This document shows positions 9,737 to 18,527 of a DNA stretch of 64,000 nucleotides, in pieces. This stretch comes from Variovorax ginsengisoli (lineage in GTDB: Bacteria; Pseudomonadota; Gammaproteobacteria; Burkholderiales; Burkholderiaceae_C). The position numbers and the translations under genes are program-made. The stretch spans positions 1-64,000 of the forward strand of contig NZ_JAUJZH010000037.1 in the NCBI RefSeq assembly GCF_030486595.1, given 5' to 3'. Within the stretch, counting starts at the first letter, position 1. Each line of letters opens with the position of its first letter. The notes beneath the pieces are model-generated. The model saw only the letters and a program-made list of their open reading frames with translations, was not told where the DNA came from and ran no database searches.

Positions 9737-10038
9737 TGTGCGGTGGCCAGCTCGTGACGACTCGCCGCGCACTGCGTCGCGAGTTCGCCGACGGTCTTCA
9801 GTGCGGGCAAAAAGCGCGGGTCAGCGCCATGGCTTAGTTCAGCCGCACGCAGTTTCTAAAGCGCCGCGCGGCGGAAAAGAGCGGCCCTGGCGACAGGCTG
9901 ATGCGGCGTTCTCTCGCGAGTGTGTGCAATTCGATCGCGTCGACGGTGTTGGGCAATTCGATCCATAAAAAATAGCCGCCTTCCGGAACCGCCATGCGCG
10001 TGCCGGCGGGGAAGTGCATCTGTACGGCCTCAATGGCC
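9737..10038 (-). pseudogene. MocR-type regulator, C-terminal remnant
   Basis: On the minus strand this reads AIEAVQMHFPAGTRMAVPEG, then GYFLWIELPNTVDAIEL and FRNCVRLN. It matches the C terminus of the intact MocR protein at 32575-34062 (GGYFLWIEMPSAVDALQL, FRQCLRLNYGHGGDPRF). After RLN a small deletion shifts the frame, and the rest (DPRFLPALKTVGELA) follows in another frame to about 9737. Nothing upstream of AIEAVQ remains on this strand. At about 10038 the sequence switches to an unrelated LysR fragment on the opposite strand. Confidence 0.82.
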
Positions 10039-10329
10039 GCGGTGCATTTCGAGGAACTCGGGCTGTCCCCCCGGGTGCGGCTGGAACTGGGCAGCAACGA
10101 GGCCATCAAACAGTCGGTGGCCGCCGGCATGGGGCTGGGCCTGGTATCGCGCCATGCGCTGGCGGAGGATCCTGCCGCCGAGGGCCTGGCCGTGCTGGCG
10201 GTTGACCGATTCCCCGTACCCTCGTCTTGGTCGGTTCTGTGGCCGCGAGGCAAGCGGCTGTCGCCATTGGCTGCGGAATTTCTGGCGCAGCTGCAGGACT
10301 TGGCGAGGCAATGGGACGCGCACAGCTGA
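10034..10329 (+). pseudogene. LysR-family regulator, C-terminal remnant
   Basis: The plus strand encodes HFEELGLSPRVRLELGSNEA, IKQSVAAGMGLGLVSRHAL and PRGKRLSPLAAEFLAQL before a stop at 10329. This is the end of the effector-binding domain of CbbR-like LysR regulators, in which the LGSNEAIKQ-V-G-G motif is characteristic. The N-terminal helix-turn-helix and most of the effector domain are missing, so it is a fragment with no expected function. It is joined directly to the MocR remnant on the other strand. Confidence 0.82.
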
Positions 10330-10462
10330 CCCCAGCTTCAAAGACGTAGCTGTCCAGACAAGCACTGGATTACCTGATTACCCCTCCTGCCCGGTGCTCC
10401 CCAGAGGTGGCATCGTGCCGCGCTTCGTGGGGTCCCCTCGTTTTCCGTGATCCAACGCTGCA

Positions 10463-10635
10463 GGCGCCGGCGGATTCGAGGTCGGATGGAAGAGCCAGGA
10501 ACGTGGACATCGGCCAGCTCGTCTCGAACTGCTGGGCACGATGGTGCGCCGCGAATTCGCTCCGCTTGGATCGGCCTTCCTGAGCCGATCGCTGTGCCCG
10601 CTCACGCGATTGGCGTGGCACCTCTGGACCGAATG
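10463..10635 (+). pseudogene. MocR-type regulator, internal remnant (opposite strand)
   Basis: The DNA from ggcgccggcggattcga to cacctctggaccgaatg aligns with about 32808-32975 of the intact MocR gene. It covers the linker and the first part of the aminotransferase-like domain (LGSAFLSRSLCPLTRLAWHLW in the best frame, with frame breaks). Helix-turn-helix and catalytic parts are missing. With the C-terminal piece on the minus strand at 9737-10038, it looks like one gene split by an inversion and deletions. Confidence 0.75.
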
Positions 10636-10725
10636 CCGCCACAGCGGGTGCGGATTCCCCCGATGGCGCAAGATTCCGGGCGAACTATGCTATTAGCGTC
10701 CACCTGACCCATCCGAGCCGCTCCC

Positions 10726-11613
10726 TTGTCCAAAGCCATCAAGATCTTCCAGGGCCGCTTCGGCCGCGTCGCCTTGCTGGACATGACGGCATCACTGGTG
10801 CCGCACGCGCACCACCATTGCCACATCCTGATCAAGGCCGGCGGAGCCGACGGCGCCTTCGCCGTGCGCGGTGAGCGCCAGCCGCTGACCGACGAGACGG
10901 CGGTGCTGATCAACGCCTGGGAGCCGCACGCCTACATCCACGAGGCGCCGCCCGAGGCGCAGACGCTGATCCTGGCTCTGTACATCGAGCCGTCGTGGCT
11001 GGCGGACATCCAGCGTTCGTTGTCGCTGTCGGCGCACCCCCGCTTCTTTCCCCAACCGTGTGTCGGCATCCGGCCCGGCACGCGCAAGATCGTCGAGGAG
11101 TTCGTGCTCGAACTGTGGTGGGCCGACGAGGTGGCCGCCACGCGGCTGGAGGACCTGCTGTTCAACCTGGTGATCTCGGTCATCGACAGCTACTCGAATT
11201 GGCGCGATCTCGCCGGCCTGCTGCGCACCCGGCCACCCACGGCGATGGACCCGCGCACGCGCAAGGTGATCTCCCACATGCGCGCGAACCTCTCGCGCGA
11301 CTTCGACATGGAAGACCTGGCGGCGCATGCCGGCCTGTCGCGCGCACACTTCTTCTCGCTGTTCCAGCGCGACACCCACGTCACGCCAGCGGTGTACGCC
11401 AACGTGCTGCGTTTCGAGGCCGCGGTGCAGCGGCTGTCGCATTCGAGCGAGCCGGTCGGCGATGTGGCGCATGACCTTGGCTTCTCGGCCTCGACGCACT
11501 TCGCGCGCTTCTTCCGCCAACACCAGGGCATCACGCCGACCGACTACCGGCGAGTGGTCAACCTGTTCGATCCCCCCGCGCGGTTTTCGACCACGCGCGA
11601 GCCCGAGATCTAG
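10726..11613 (+). CDS. AraC-family regulator of the furoate operon
   Basis: The 295-residue protein has an N-terminal cupin-like arm (about 20-110, with HAHHHCHILIKAGG) and a C-terminal AraC DNA-binding domain (about 185-285). Both helix-turn-helix units are visible: MEDLAAHAGLSRAHFFSLFQ and VGDVAHDLGFSASTHFARFF, ending QHQGITPTDYRR. The start is a TTG at 10726. The first in-frame ATG would remove part of the N-terminal strand, so TTG is preferred despite a weak ribosome-binding site. It lies 161 bases upstream of hmfA on the same strand and is the obvious candidate activator of that operon. A CTCTGT-AC-ACAGAG palindrome lies between them. Confidence 0.88.
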   Translation: MSKAIKIFQGRFGRVALLDMTASLVPHAHHHCHILIKAGGADGAFAVRGERQPLTDETAVLINAWEPHAYIHEAPPEAQTLILALYIEPSWLADIQRSLSLSAHPRFFPQPCVGIRPGTRKIVEEFVLELWWADEVAATRLEDLLFNLVISVIDSYSNWRDLAGLLRTRPPTAMDPRTRKVISHMRANLSRDFDMEDLAAHAGLSRAHFFSLFQRDTHVTPAVYANVLRFEAAVQRLSHSSEPVGDVAHDLGFSASTHFARFFRQHQGITPTDYRRVVNLFDPPARFSTTREPEI

Positions 11614-11735
11614 CCGCGATCTAGCCGCTTTCCGCGCTGCAGCACGCAAGTCGCCGGACTGCGCGAACCAAAATCAGACGAATTGGTCCTTCACTGGACG
11701 CTGGCGTTCACGCTGATGGAAGGCCCCGGCCTACG

Positions 11736-11749
11736 CTCTGTACACAGAG
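11736..11749. promoter_or_regulatory. Candidate operator upstream of hmfA
   Basis: The arms CTCTGT and ACAGAG are exact reverse complements separated by AC. The site lies 26 bases before the hmfA start and close to its ribosome-binding site AGGAGA. It could be bound by the adjacent AraC regulator or mark the promoter. AraC proteins usually bind direct repeats, so the assignment is weak. Confidence 0.35.
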
Positions 11750-11774
11750 ACAAAGCAAGCAGGAGACCAGCGAA

Positions 11775-14700
11775 ATGCACAGCGAACCGGCCCTCGCGCA
11801 GCAACTGCGCCGGCCCACCCTCGGCCAGCCAATCGAGCGGCTCGAAGACGCAGCCCTGCTGACCGGCCGCGGCCGCTACGGCGACGACCTGGGCGTGACG
11901 CCCGGCACGCTGCACGCCGCCGTCTTGCGCTCACCGCACGCCCACGCCGAACTGGTCGCGATCGATGCGGCCGCGGCGCTGGCGATGCCCGGCGTGCGCG
12001 CCGTGCTCACGGGAGAAGACGCCCAGCGTTGGTCGCAACCTTTCGTGGTCGGGGTCAAACAACCGATGCGGCATTGGGCGCTGGCAGTGGACCGCGTGCG
12101 CTATGCCGGCGAGCCGGTCGCCGTGGTAGTGGCCGAAGACCGCTATCTCGCCGAAGACGCGCTCGACGCCATTCGCGTCGAGTACCGCGCGCTGCCCGCG
12201 GTGGTGAACATCGAACGCGCCATCGAAGCCGATGCGCCAGTGCTGCATGCCGATGTCGGCAGCAACGTGGTGTCGGACCGGCAGTTCGCCTACGGCGATG
12301 CCGCTGCAGCTTTTGCCGACGCACCGCACCGCGTGGCGCTCACGGTGCACTACCCGCGCAACACCTGCACGCCGATCGAATGCGGTGTCGTCGTCGCCGA
12401 GCACCTGCCGGGCGACGAAGGCTACGACGTGCTGTCGAACTTCATGGGGCCGTTCTCGCTGCACGCCGTGATGGCGCTGGCTTTGCAGGTGCCCGGCAAC
12501 AAGCTGCGCCATCGCATCCCGCGCGACTCGGGCGGCAGCTTCGGCGTGAAGCAGGCGGTGTTTCCGTACGTGGTGCTGATGTGTTTGGCCTCGCGCAAGG
12601 CCGGCGCCCCGGTCAAGTGGGTCGAGGACCGGTTGGAGCATCTGACCGCCGCGACCTCGGCGACCGCCCGGCTGACCACAATCGAGGCCGCGGTGAACGC
12701 CGAGGGCCGCGTGCTGGCACTGCGCTACGACCAGATGGACGAGGTCGGCGGCTACCTTCGTGCGCCCGAGCCGGCCACCTTCTACCGCATGCACGGCGCC
12801 CTGACCGGCGCCTACGACATCGCTCACCTCGAGGTGCGCAACCGCGTGGTCGTGACCAACAAGACGCCGACCGGCCTGGTGCGGGGCTTCGGCGGGCCCC
12901 AGGTGTACTTCGCGCTGGAACGCCTGATGGACCGCATCGCCGTCGAGCTCAACATCGACGCGTTCGAACTGCGGCGCCGCAATTTCGTGGCGGCGGACCG
13001 GTTCCCCTACCACGCCGCAGCGGGCGCGGTGCTCGACTCCGGCGACTACGCGCAGGCCCTGGACCTGGCCCGCGCGGCGGCCGACATGCCCGCGCTGATC
13101 GCGCGGCGCGATGCGGCTCGGGCGGCCGGCAAGCTCTATGGCATCGGCTGCGCGGCCATCGTCGAGCCATCGGTGTCGAACATGGGCTACATCAGCACCG
13201 TGCTCACGCCTGCGCAGCGCGCCAAGGCCGGGCCGAAGAACGGCGCGATCGCGAGCGCCACGGTGTCGATCGACCTGCTGGGCGGCATCAACGTCGGCAT
13301 CGCTTCGGCGCCAGCCGGTCAGGGCCACATGACGGTGTGCGCACAGGTCGTGGCCGACGTGTTCGGCCTGAAGCCGGAACAGATCGCCGTCAACGTCGAG
13401 TTCGACACCGCCAAGGACGCATGGTCGGTGGCGGCGGGCAACTACTCCAGCCGCTTCGCCGGCGCGGTCGCAGGCACGGTGCACCTGGCCGCGGTCAAGC
13501 TGCGCGACAAGCTGGCGCGTATCGCGGCGGCGCAGTTCGACTGTGCGCTCGACCAGATCGTGTTCATCCAAGGCCAGGTGATGGACAGCCGACAGACGGA
13601 GCGCAGCCAGCCCTTTGCCCGCCTCGCCGCGAGCCCGCACTGGGCGCCCGCACTGCTGCCCGAAGGCATGGCGCCAGGTTTGCGCGAGACCGCTTTCTGG
13701 ACCCCCGAGACACTGGCCGCGCCGGACGCGAACGACCGCGTCAACACCTCGGCCGCGTACGGCTTCGTCTTCGACATCTGTGGCCTCGAGGTCGATCCGG
13801 ACACTGGCCGGGTGCGCGTCGACCGCTACATCACGGCGCACGACGCCGGCCGCATCCTCAACCCGGCGCTGGCCGACGGGCAGATCTGCGGCGCGTTCGC
13901 GCAAGGCCTCGGCGCCGCGCTGTACGAGGAGTTCCGCTACGCGGCGGACGGCGGCTTCCAGTCCGGGACGCTGGCCGACTATCTGATTCCCACGGCCTGT
14001 GAGGTGCCTGACCCGGTGATCGTCCATATGGAGACGCCCTCGCCTTTCACGCCGCTCGGCGCCAAGGGGCTGGGCGAAGGCAACAACATGAGCACGCCGG
14101 TGTGCATTGCCAATGCGTTCGCCGATGCGCTGCGGCCGCTGCGCGATGTGGACGATGTGCGGCTGCCGCTAACGCCCTCGCGCGTGCTGGCCGCGATCGG
14201 CGCGGATGAACCCGCAGCGCCGGCCTCGATGGCGCGGGCCGCAGCACCCGCGCTGCCGGCGGGTGACGGCCTTGCGCTGCGCGCCAGTGGCGTGATCGAC
14301 ATCGCCGCGCCGCCGGAACGCGTGTTCGCGGTGCTGCTCGACCCGGTGGCGCTGGCCAAAGTGATTCCGGGCTGCCATGCGCTGGACGTGATCGGCGCCA
14401 ACCGCTATCGCGCCGACGTCACGGTCGGCGTCGGGCTCGTGAAGGCGCGCTACGAGGCACAGATCGCGCTGTCGGAGATCGACCCGCCGCACAGCCTGCG
14501 GCTCGCCGGGCAAGGCAGCTCCTCGCTGGGCACCGGCGCCGGCAGCGGCACGGTGCGCCTGGAGTCCAGCGACGCCGGCACGCGCCTGCACTACGACTAC
14601 GCCGCGCAGGTCGGCGGCAAGGTGGCCGCGGTCGGCAGCCGCATGCTGGAAGGCGCAGCGCGCATCGTGCTCGCGCAGCTGTTCGAATCGCTCGGGCGGC

Positions 14701-14780
14701 AGGCGACGGGCGCCGTACCGCTCACGGCGTGGCAGCGACTGCGGCGCCGGCTCGGCATCGGTGCCAAGGAGCACGCATGA
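11775..14780 (+). CDS. hmfA: 2-furoyl-CoA dehydrogenase large subunit with C-terminal CoxG-like domain
   Basis: This is the molybdopterin-binding subunit of the xanthine oxidase/CO dehydrogenase family, 1001 residues, about 200 longer than a typical large subunit. The first 800 residues carry the family fold. VRGFGGPQ is the variant usual in hydroxylases and not the AYXCSFR loop of true CO dehydrogenase. The catalytic Glu region is GAKGLGEGN. From about 835 a second domain begins (APPERVFAVLLDPVALAKVI, then SSSLGTGAGSGTVRLESS); this is an SRPBCC/CoxG-like domain usually encoded separately. AGGAGACC precedes the ATG. With the next four genes the order matches hmfABCDE of furoate degraders, so the substrate is most likely 2-furoyl-CoA, hydroxylated at C5. 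Another heteroaromatic CoA thioester is possible. Confidence 0.82.
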   Translation: MHSEPALAQQLRRPTLGQPIERLEDAALLTGRGRYGDDLGVTPGTLHAAVLRSPHAHAELVAIDAAAALAMPGVRAVLTGEDAQRWSQPFVVGVKQPMRHWALAVDRVRYAGEPVAVVVAEDRYLAEDALDAIRVEYRALPAVVNIERAIEADAPVLHADVGSNVVSDRQFAYGDAAAAFADAPHRVALTVHYPRNTCTPIECGVVVAEHLPGDEGYDVLSNFMGPFSLHAVMALALQVPGNKLRHRIPRDSGGSFGVKQAVFPYVVLMCLASRKAGAPVKWVEDRLEHLTAATSATARLTTIEAAVNAEGRVLALRYDQMDEVGGYLRAPEPATFYRMHGALTGAYDIAHLEVRNRVVVTNKTPTGLVRGFGGPQVYFALERLMDRIAVELNIDAFELRRRNFVAADRFPYHAAAGAVLDSGDYAQALDLARAAADMPALIARRDAARAAGKLYGIGCAAIVEPSVSNMGYISTVLTPAQRAKAGPKNGAIASATVSIDLLGGINVGIASAPAGQGHMTVCAQVVADVFGLKPEQIAVNVEFDTAKDAWSVAAGNYSSRFAGAVAGTVHLAAVKLRDKLARIAAAQFDCALDQIVFIQGQVMDSRQTERSQPFARLAASPHWAPALLPEGMAPGLRETAFWTPETLAAPDANDRVNTSAAYGFVFDICGLEVDPDTGRVRVDRYITAHDAGRILNPALADGQICGAFAQGLGAALYEEFRYAADGGFQSGTLADYLIPTACEVPDPVIVHMETPSPFTPLGAKGLGEGNNMSTPVCIANAFADALRPLRDVDDVRLPLTPSRVLAAIGADEPAAPASMARAAAPALPAGDGLALRASGVIDIAAPPERVFAVLLDPVALAKVIPGCHALDVIGANRYRADVTVGVGLVKARYEAQIALSEIDPPHSLRLAGQGSSSLGTGAGSGTVRLESSDAGTRLHYDYAAQVGGKVAAVGSRMLEGAARIVLAQLFESLGRQATGAVPLTAWQRLRRRLGIGAKEHA

Positions 14781-15613
14781 AACCCGCAGCCTTCGACTAC
14801 CTGCGCGCCGACAGCGCGGACGCGGCGGTCGCCGCACTCGCCGCGCACGGCGACGACGCGCGCATCCTTGCGGGCGGCCAGTCGCTGATGGCGGTGCTGA
14901 ACATGCGCCTTGCACAACCGTCGCTCTTGATCGACATCTCGCGCTCGGCGCCGCTCGCGAAGGTGAGCACCGAGCCGGGCGGCTGGCTGCGCATCGGCGC
15001 TGCGGCCACGCAGGCCAGCATCGAATGGCGCCCTGGCTTGCGGCAGGAGCTGCCGCTGCTGGCGCTGGCCTTCCCGCACATCTCGCATTTCCAGATTCGC
15101 AACCGAGGCACCGTCGCGGGTTCGATCGCGCACGCCGACCCCTCGGCCGAGCTGCCGCTGTGCCTGCTGGCGCTCGAAGGCGAAGTCGTGCTGCGCAACG
15201 CGAAGCGCACACGACGCGTGAAGGCACAGGACTTCTTCACCGGCATGCTGAGCACGGCGCGCGCGAACGACGAACTGCTCGAGGCGGTGCGCTTTCCGCT
15301 GGGCCAACCGGGCGTGGGCCATGGCTTCGAGGAGTTCTCGATGCGTCATGGCGATTTCGCGGTCTGCGCGGTGGCCGCGATGGCCGATGCAAAGCGCCTG
15401 CGCGTCGCCGTGGGCGGCGTCGCCGACCGGCCGACCGCGCGCGACTTTCCTTTGCTCGACGGCAGCGCCTTGGACGACGCACTCAACGAACTCGCGTGGT
15501 CGCTGGACGCGCGCGACGAACCGCAGGCGAGCGCCGCGCTGCGCCGCCAACTGGTGCGACGCCTTGGCCGGCGCGCCGCCAATCAAGCCCTATCGAACCG
15601 GAGTTCCTCATGA
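14777..15613 (+). CDS. hmfB: 2-furoyl-CoA dehydrogenase FAD subunit
   Basis: This is the medium FAD-binding subunit of the molybdenum hydroxylase, 278 residues, normal for the CoxM family. Residues 30-50 hold the FAD-binding ILAGGQSLMAVLNMRLAQP, and around 105-125 is the second conserved loop, IRNRGTVAGSIAHADPSAEL. The ATG at 14777 overlaps the hmfA stop (ATGA), so translation is coupled. It passes electrons from the iron-sulfur subunit to its acceptor. The substrate is inferred from the operon and not from this subunit. Confidence 0.85.
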   Translation: MKPAAFDYLRADSADAAVAALAAHGDDARILAGGQSLMAVLNMRLAQPSLLIDISRSAPLAKVSTEPGGWLRIGAAATQASIEWRPGLRQELPLLALAFPHISHFQIRNRGTVAGSIAHADPSAELPLCLLALEGEVVLRNAKRTRRVKAQDFFTGMLSTARANDELLEAVRFPLGQPGVGHGFEEFSMRHGDFAVCAVAAMADAKRLRVAVGGVADRPTARDFPLLDGSALDDALNELAWSLDARDEPQASAALRRQLVRRLGRRAANQALSNRSSS

Positions 15614-16125
15614 CCGTCCTGGCCCGCGACGCACTGCATCCGGTGCGCCTCCATCTCAACGGCAGCGCACGCAGCGCCCAGGTGCAGCCGCGCATGCTGC
15701 TGAGCGACTTCCTGCGCCACGCGCTCGGCGCGACCGGCACCCACGTGGGCTGCGAGCACGGCGTCTGCGGCGCCTGCACGGTGCGCATCGACGGCGTGGC
15801 CCAGCGCGCCTGCATGACGCTGGCGTTGCAGGTCGACGGGCGCCGTGTCGACACGGTGGAAGGCCTGGCCGACGCGCAGGGCCTGCTGAACGACCTGCAG
15901 ACGGCCTTCAAGCGCCATCACGCGCTGCAATGCGGCTTCTGCACTGCCGGCATCCTGATGTCGTGCGCCGACTGGCTCGGCCGTGTGAGCCAACCGAGTG
16001 AGGACGAGGTGCGCGAGATGCTCTCGGGCCACCTGTGCCGCTGCACCGGCTACACGCCGATCGTCGCCGCCGTGCTCGAGGTGGCACGCGCGCGCCAGAC
16101 GGCGAAGGAAGCCACCCATGCTTGA
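15610..16125 (+). CDS. hmfC: 2-furoyl-CoA dehydrogenase [2Fe-2S] subunit
   Basis: This is the small iron-sulfur subunit, 171 residues. The plant-type ferredoxin cluster ligands lie in GCEHGVCGACTVRIDG and RACMTLALQ. The second cluster ligands lie in QCGFCTAGILMS and LSGHLCRCTGYTPIV, so all eight cysteines are present. The start overlaps the hmfB stop by four bases. It relays electrons from the molybdenum centre to FAD. Confidence 0.9.
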   Translation: MTVLARDALHPVRLHLNGSARSAQVQPRMLLSDFLRHALGATGTHVGCEHGVCGACTVRIDGVAQRACMTLALQVDGRRVDTVEGLADAQGLLNDLQTAFKRHHALQCGFCTAGILMSCADWLGRVSQPSEDEVREMLSGHLCRCTGYTPIVAAVLEVARARQTAKEATHA

Positions 16126-17692
16126 CCTCGGCCGCACGCTGCTCCAAAGCATCGAACGCAGCCCGCGCGCCACGGCGCTGGTGGACGGCGCGCTGCGCTG
16201 GAGCTATGCCGACTGGGCGCTTCGCGTCGGCGCCGTACAGCAGGGCCTGGCCCGGGCCGGCCTGCGACGCGGCGATCACCTGCTGGTCGTGATGCAGAAC
16301 CGCTGGGAGATGGCCACGCTGCACTGGGCCTGCCAGTTCGCGGGCATCGTGATCACGCCCTTGAACTGGCGCGCCAAGAGCGAGGACATCGACTACTGCC
16401 TGGCCGATTCCGGCGCGCGGGCACTGGTCTGCGAGCCGGCGGCCGAAGCCGCGGTGGCGGGTTCCGCACTGGCGGCACAGCGCATCCGCATCGGCGTCGG
16501 CGAAGTGCAGGGCGCGACCATCGCCTTCAAGGAATGGCTCGCCGCGCCGTGCGAACCGATACCGCACGCCGTGGCCGACGACCTCTCACTGATGCTATAC
16601 ACCTCGGGCACGACCGGCAAGCCCAAGGGCGTGCCGCGCCGCCAGCGCGCCGAGCGCATCGCCGCGCTCGCCCACGTCGCGCAGAACCGCTACGCCATCA
16701 GTGAGCGCACGCTCGGCGTGATGCCGCTGTATCACACGATGGGCGTGCGTTCGCTGCTCGCTCTGGCGCTGCTCGATGGCTGCTTCGTCTGCATACCGAA
16801 GTTCGATGCGCGCTCGGCGCTCGCCGCCATCGAACGGGAGCGGATCACGCACCTCTATCTGGTACCGACGCTCTATCACGACCTGCTGTCGCATGCCGAC
16901 TTCGCGCAGACTGACGTGACGAGCGTGAGGAAGCTCGGCTTCGCTGGTGCGCCGATGCACGACGGACTGCTGCAGCGGCTCGACGCGGCGTTCCGGCCCG
17001 AGCTGTTCGTCAATCACTACGGCAGTTCGGAGATCTACACCTTCGCCATCAGCCAGAACGCGGTGGCCAAGCCGGGCGCCGCGGGGCGGGCCGGCATGAA
17101 CACGCGACTGCGGGTGATTCCGCTCGTCGCGGAGACGCCGGAGCGGAACGCCGCGCAGGGCGAAGAGGGCCAGATCATTGCCGACCTCCTCGGCGACGAG
17201 GCCTTCGAGGGCTATCACAACCGCCCCGACGCGAACGCGAAAAGCCTGCGCGACGGCTGGTACTTCACCGGCGACACCGGCTATGTCGATGCCGACGGCG
17301 ACCTGTACGTGACCGGACGTGTCGACGACATGATCATCAGCGGCGGCGAAAACATTTCGCCGGTCGACATCGAGTCGGTGCTGTCGCTGCACCCGGCGGT
17401 CGACGAAGTGGCCGTGGCCGGCCTGCGCGACGAGCGCTGGGGCCAGAAGGTGGTGGCCTTCGTGAAGACACGCGCACCGGTCGCGCCCGATGCGCTCGAC
17501 GCCCATTGCCGTGTCTCCGACCTCGTCAACTTCAAGCGTCCGCGCGAGTACGTGTTCGTGCACGAAATACCGAAATCCCCGGTCGGCAAGGTGCTGCGCC
17601 GCAAGCTCGTCGCCGGCGAGTTCGAGCAGGCCGCGCCCATGCCACCGACCCCTCCCCTTCACCCCAAGGAAAAGCCAGATGAAACTCAATGA
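16118..17692 (+). CDS. hmfD: AMP-forming acyl-CoA ligase, probable 2-furoyl-CoA synthetase
   Basis: The protein has 524 residues and belongs to the ANL superfamily. The P-loop-like motif is LYTSGTTGKPKGVPRR (near 160-175), the adenine-binding loop is NHYGSSEIY, and the hinge is GWYFTGDTGYVDADGDLYV followed by GRVDDMIISGGENI. The catalytic C-terminal Lys lies in PKSPVGKVLRRKL. It activates a carboxylic acid to its CoA thioester using ATP. Placed after the hydroxylase subunits with an 8-base overlap, it fits HmfD, which makes 2-furoyl-CoA. On sequence alone it could be another aromatic acid ligase. The tail after KVLRRKL is proline-rich and probably disordered. Confidence 0.82.
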   Translation: MLDLGRTLLQSIERSPRATALVDGALRWSYADWALRVGAVQQGLARAGLRRGDHLLVVMQNRWEMATLHWACQFAGIVITPLNWRAKSEDIDYCLADSGARALVCEPAAEAAVAGSALAAQRIRIGVGEVQGATIAFKEWLAAPCEPIPHAVADDLSLMLYTSGTTGKPKGVPRRQRAERIAALAHVAQNRYAISERTLGVMPLYHTMGVRSLLALALLDGCFVCIPKFDARSALAAIERERITHLYLVPTLYHDLLSHADFAQTDVTSVRKLGFAGAPMHDGLLQRLDAAFRPELFVNHYGSSEIYTFAISQNAVAKPGAAGRAGMNTRLRVIPLVAETPERNAAQGEEGQIIADLLGDEAFEGYHNRPDANAKSLRDGWYFTGDTGYVDADGDLYVTGRVDDMIISGGENISPVDIESVLSLHPAVDEVAVAGLRDERWGQKVVAFVKTRAPVAPDALDAHCRVSDLVNFKRPREYVFVHEIPKSPVGKVLRRKLVAGEFEQAAPMPPTPPLHPKEKPDETQ

Positions 17693-18491
17693 ACTCGGCC
17701 ACCCGGCCCTCGCGCTGCCGGTCGATCTCGACGGCTTCTCGGTGCACATCGATGCAAAGCGCGAGCGCGCCGACATCGTGCTCGCGCGCCCGCCCTTCAA
17801 CGTGATCAGCATGCGCGGGCGCGAACAGCTGCGCATCACCTTCGAGGCGCTCGATGCCGACGCTCGCGTGCGCGTGATCGTGCTGCGCGCCGAGGGCGAG
17901 CATTTCTCCAGCGGGGGCGACATCCGCGGCTTTCTGGAAGCGTCGCCCGAACATGTGTCGAAGCTGGCCTGGAACGTGGCGGCGCCGACGCGCTGCAGCA
18001 AGCCGGTGATCGCGGCCGGCCGCGGCTACTGCTTCGGTGTCGGCTTCGAGATCTCGCTGGCCTGCGACTTCCGCCTCGCCACCGAGACCACGCTGTACGC
18101 ACTGCCCGAACAGAAGCTCGGCCAGATCCCGGGCTCGGGCGGCTCGGCGCGGCTGCAGAAGATGGTCGGCATCACGCGCACCAAGGACATCGTGATGCGC
18201 TCGCGCCGCATCGGCGGCCGCCAGGCCTTCGACTGGGGCGTGGCCACCGAATGCGTGCCCGACGCCGAACTCGAATCCGCGACCGATGCGCTGGTCGACG
18301 AACTGCGCAGCTTCTCGCCGCTGGCCCAGCGCACCGCCAAGAAGCTGCTCAACGACACCGAGGACTCGCCGCTGTCGATCGCAATCGAACTCGAAGGCCA
18401 CTGCTATTCGCGGCTGCGCAGCTCCGAAGATTTTCGCGAAGGCGTCGAGGCCTTCCATGGCAAGCGGCGCGCCAACTTCACCGGCAAGTGA
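17679..18491 (+). CDS. hmfE: Enoyl-CoA hydratase/isomerase-family protein, probable HmfE
   Basis: The crotonase-fold protein has 270 residues. The oxyanion-hole segments are HFSSGGDIRGFLE (near 68-80) and AAGRGYCFGVGFEISLACDF (near 108-128). PEQKLGQIPGSGGSARLQ follows, where many hydratases have their second acid. In hmf clusters this position encodes the enzyme that turns the ring-opened product, 2-oxoglutaroyl-CoA, into 2-oxoglutarate. That role is inferred from gene order. The ATG at 17679 lies 14 bases inside hmfD, and an AAGGA motif precedes it. Confidence 0.8.
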   Translation: MKLNELGHPALALPVDLDGFSVHIDAKRERADIVLARPPFNVISMRGREQLRITFEALDADARVRVIVLRAEGEHFSSGGDIRGFLEASPEHVSKLAWNVAAPTRCSKPVIAAGRGYCFGVGFEISLACDFRLATETTLYALPEQKLGQIPGSGGSARLQKMVGITRTKDIVMRSRRIGGRQAFDWGVATECVPDAELESATDALVDELRSFSPLAQRTAKKLLNDTEDSPLSIAIELEGHCYSRLRSSEDFREGVEAFHGKRRANFTGK

Positions 18492-18527
18492 TCCCATTTT
18501 TTCAAGAACCACCCCAAGGAGACAGAC

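Noticed and set aside
11775..16125. Aerobic CO dehydrogenase (coxMSL)
   Set aside because: The large subunit lacks the AYXCSFR active-site loop and has VRGFGGPQ. Gene order and the CoA ligase and crotonase neighbours fit hmf better.
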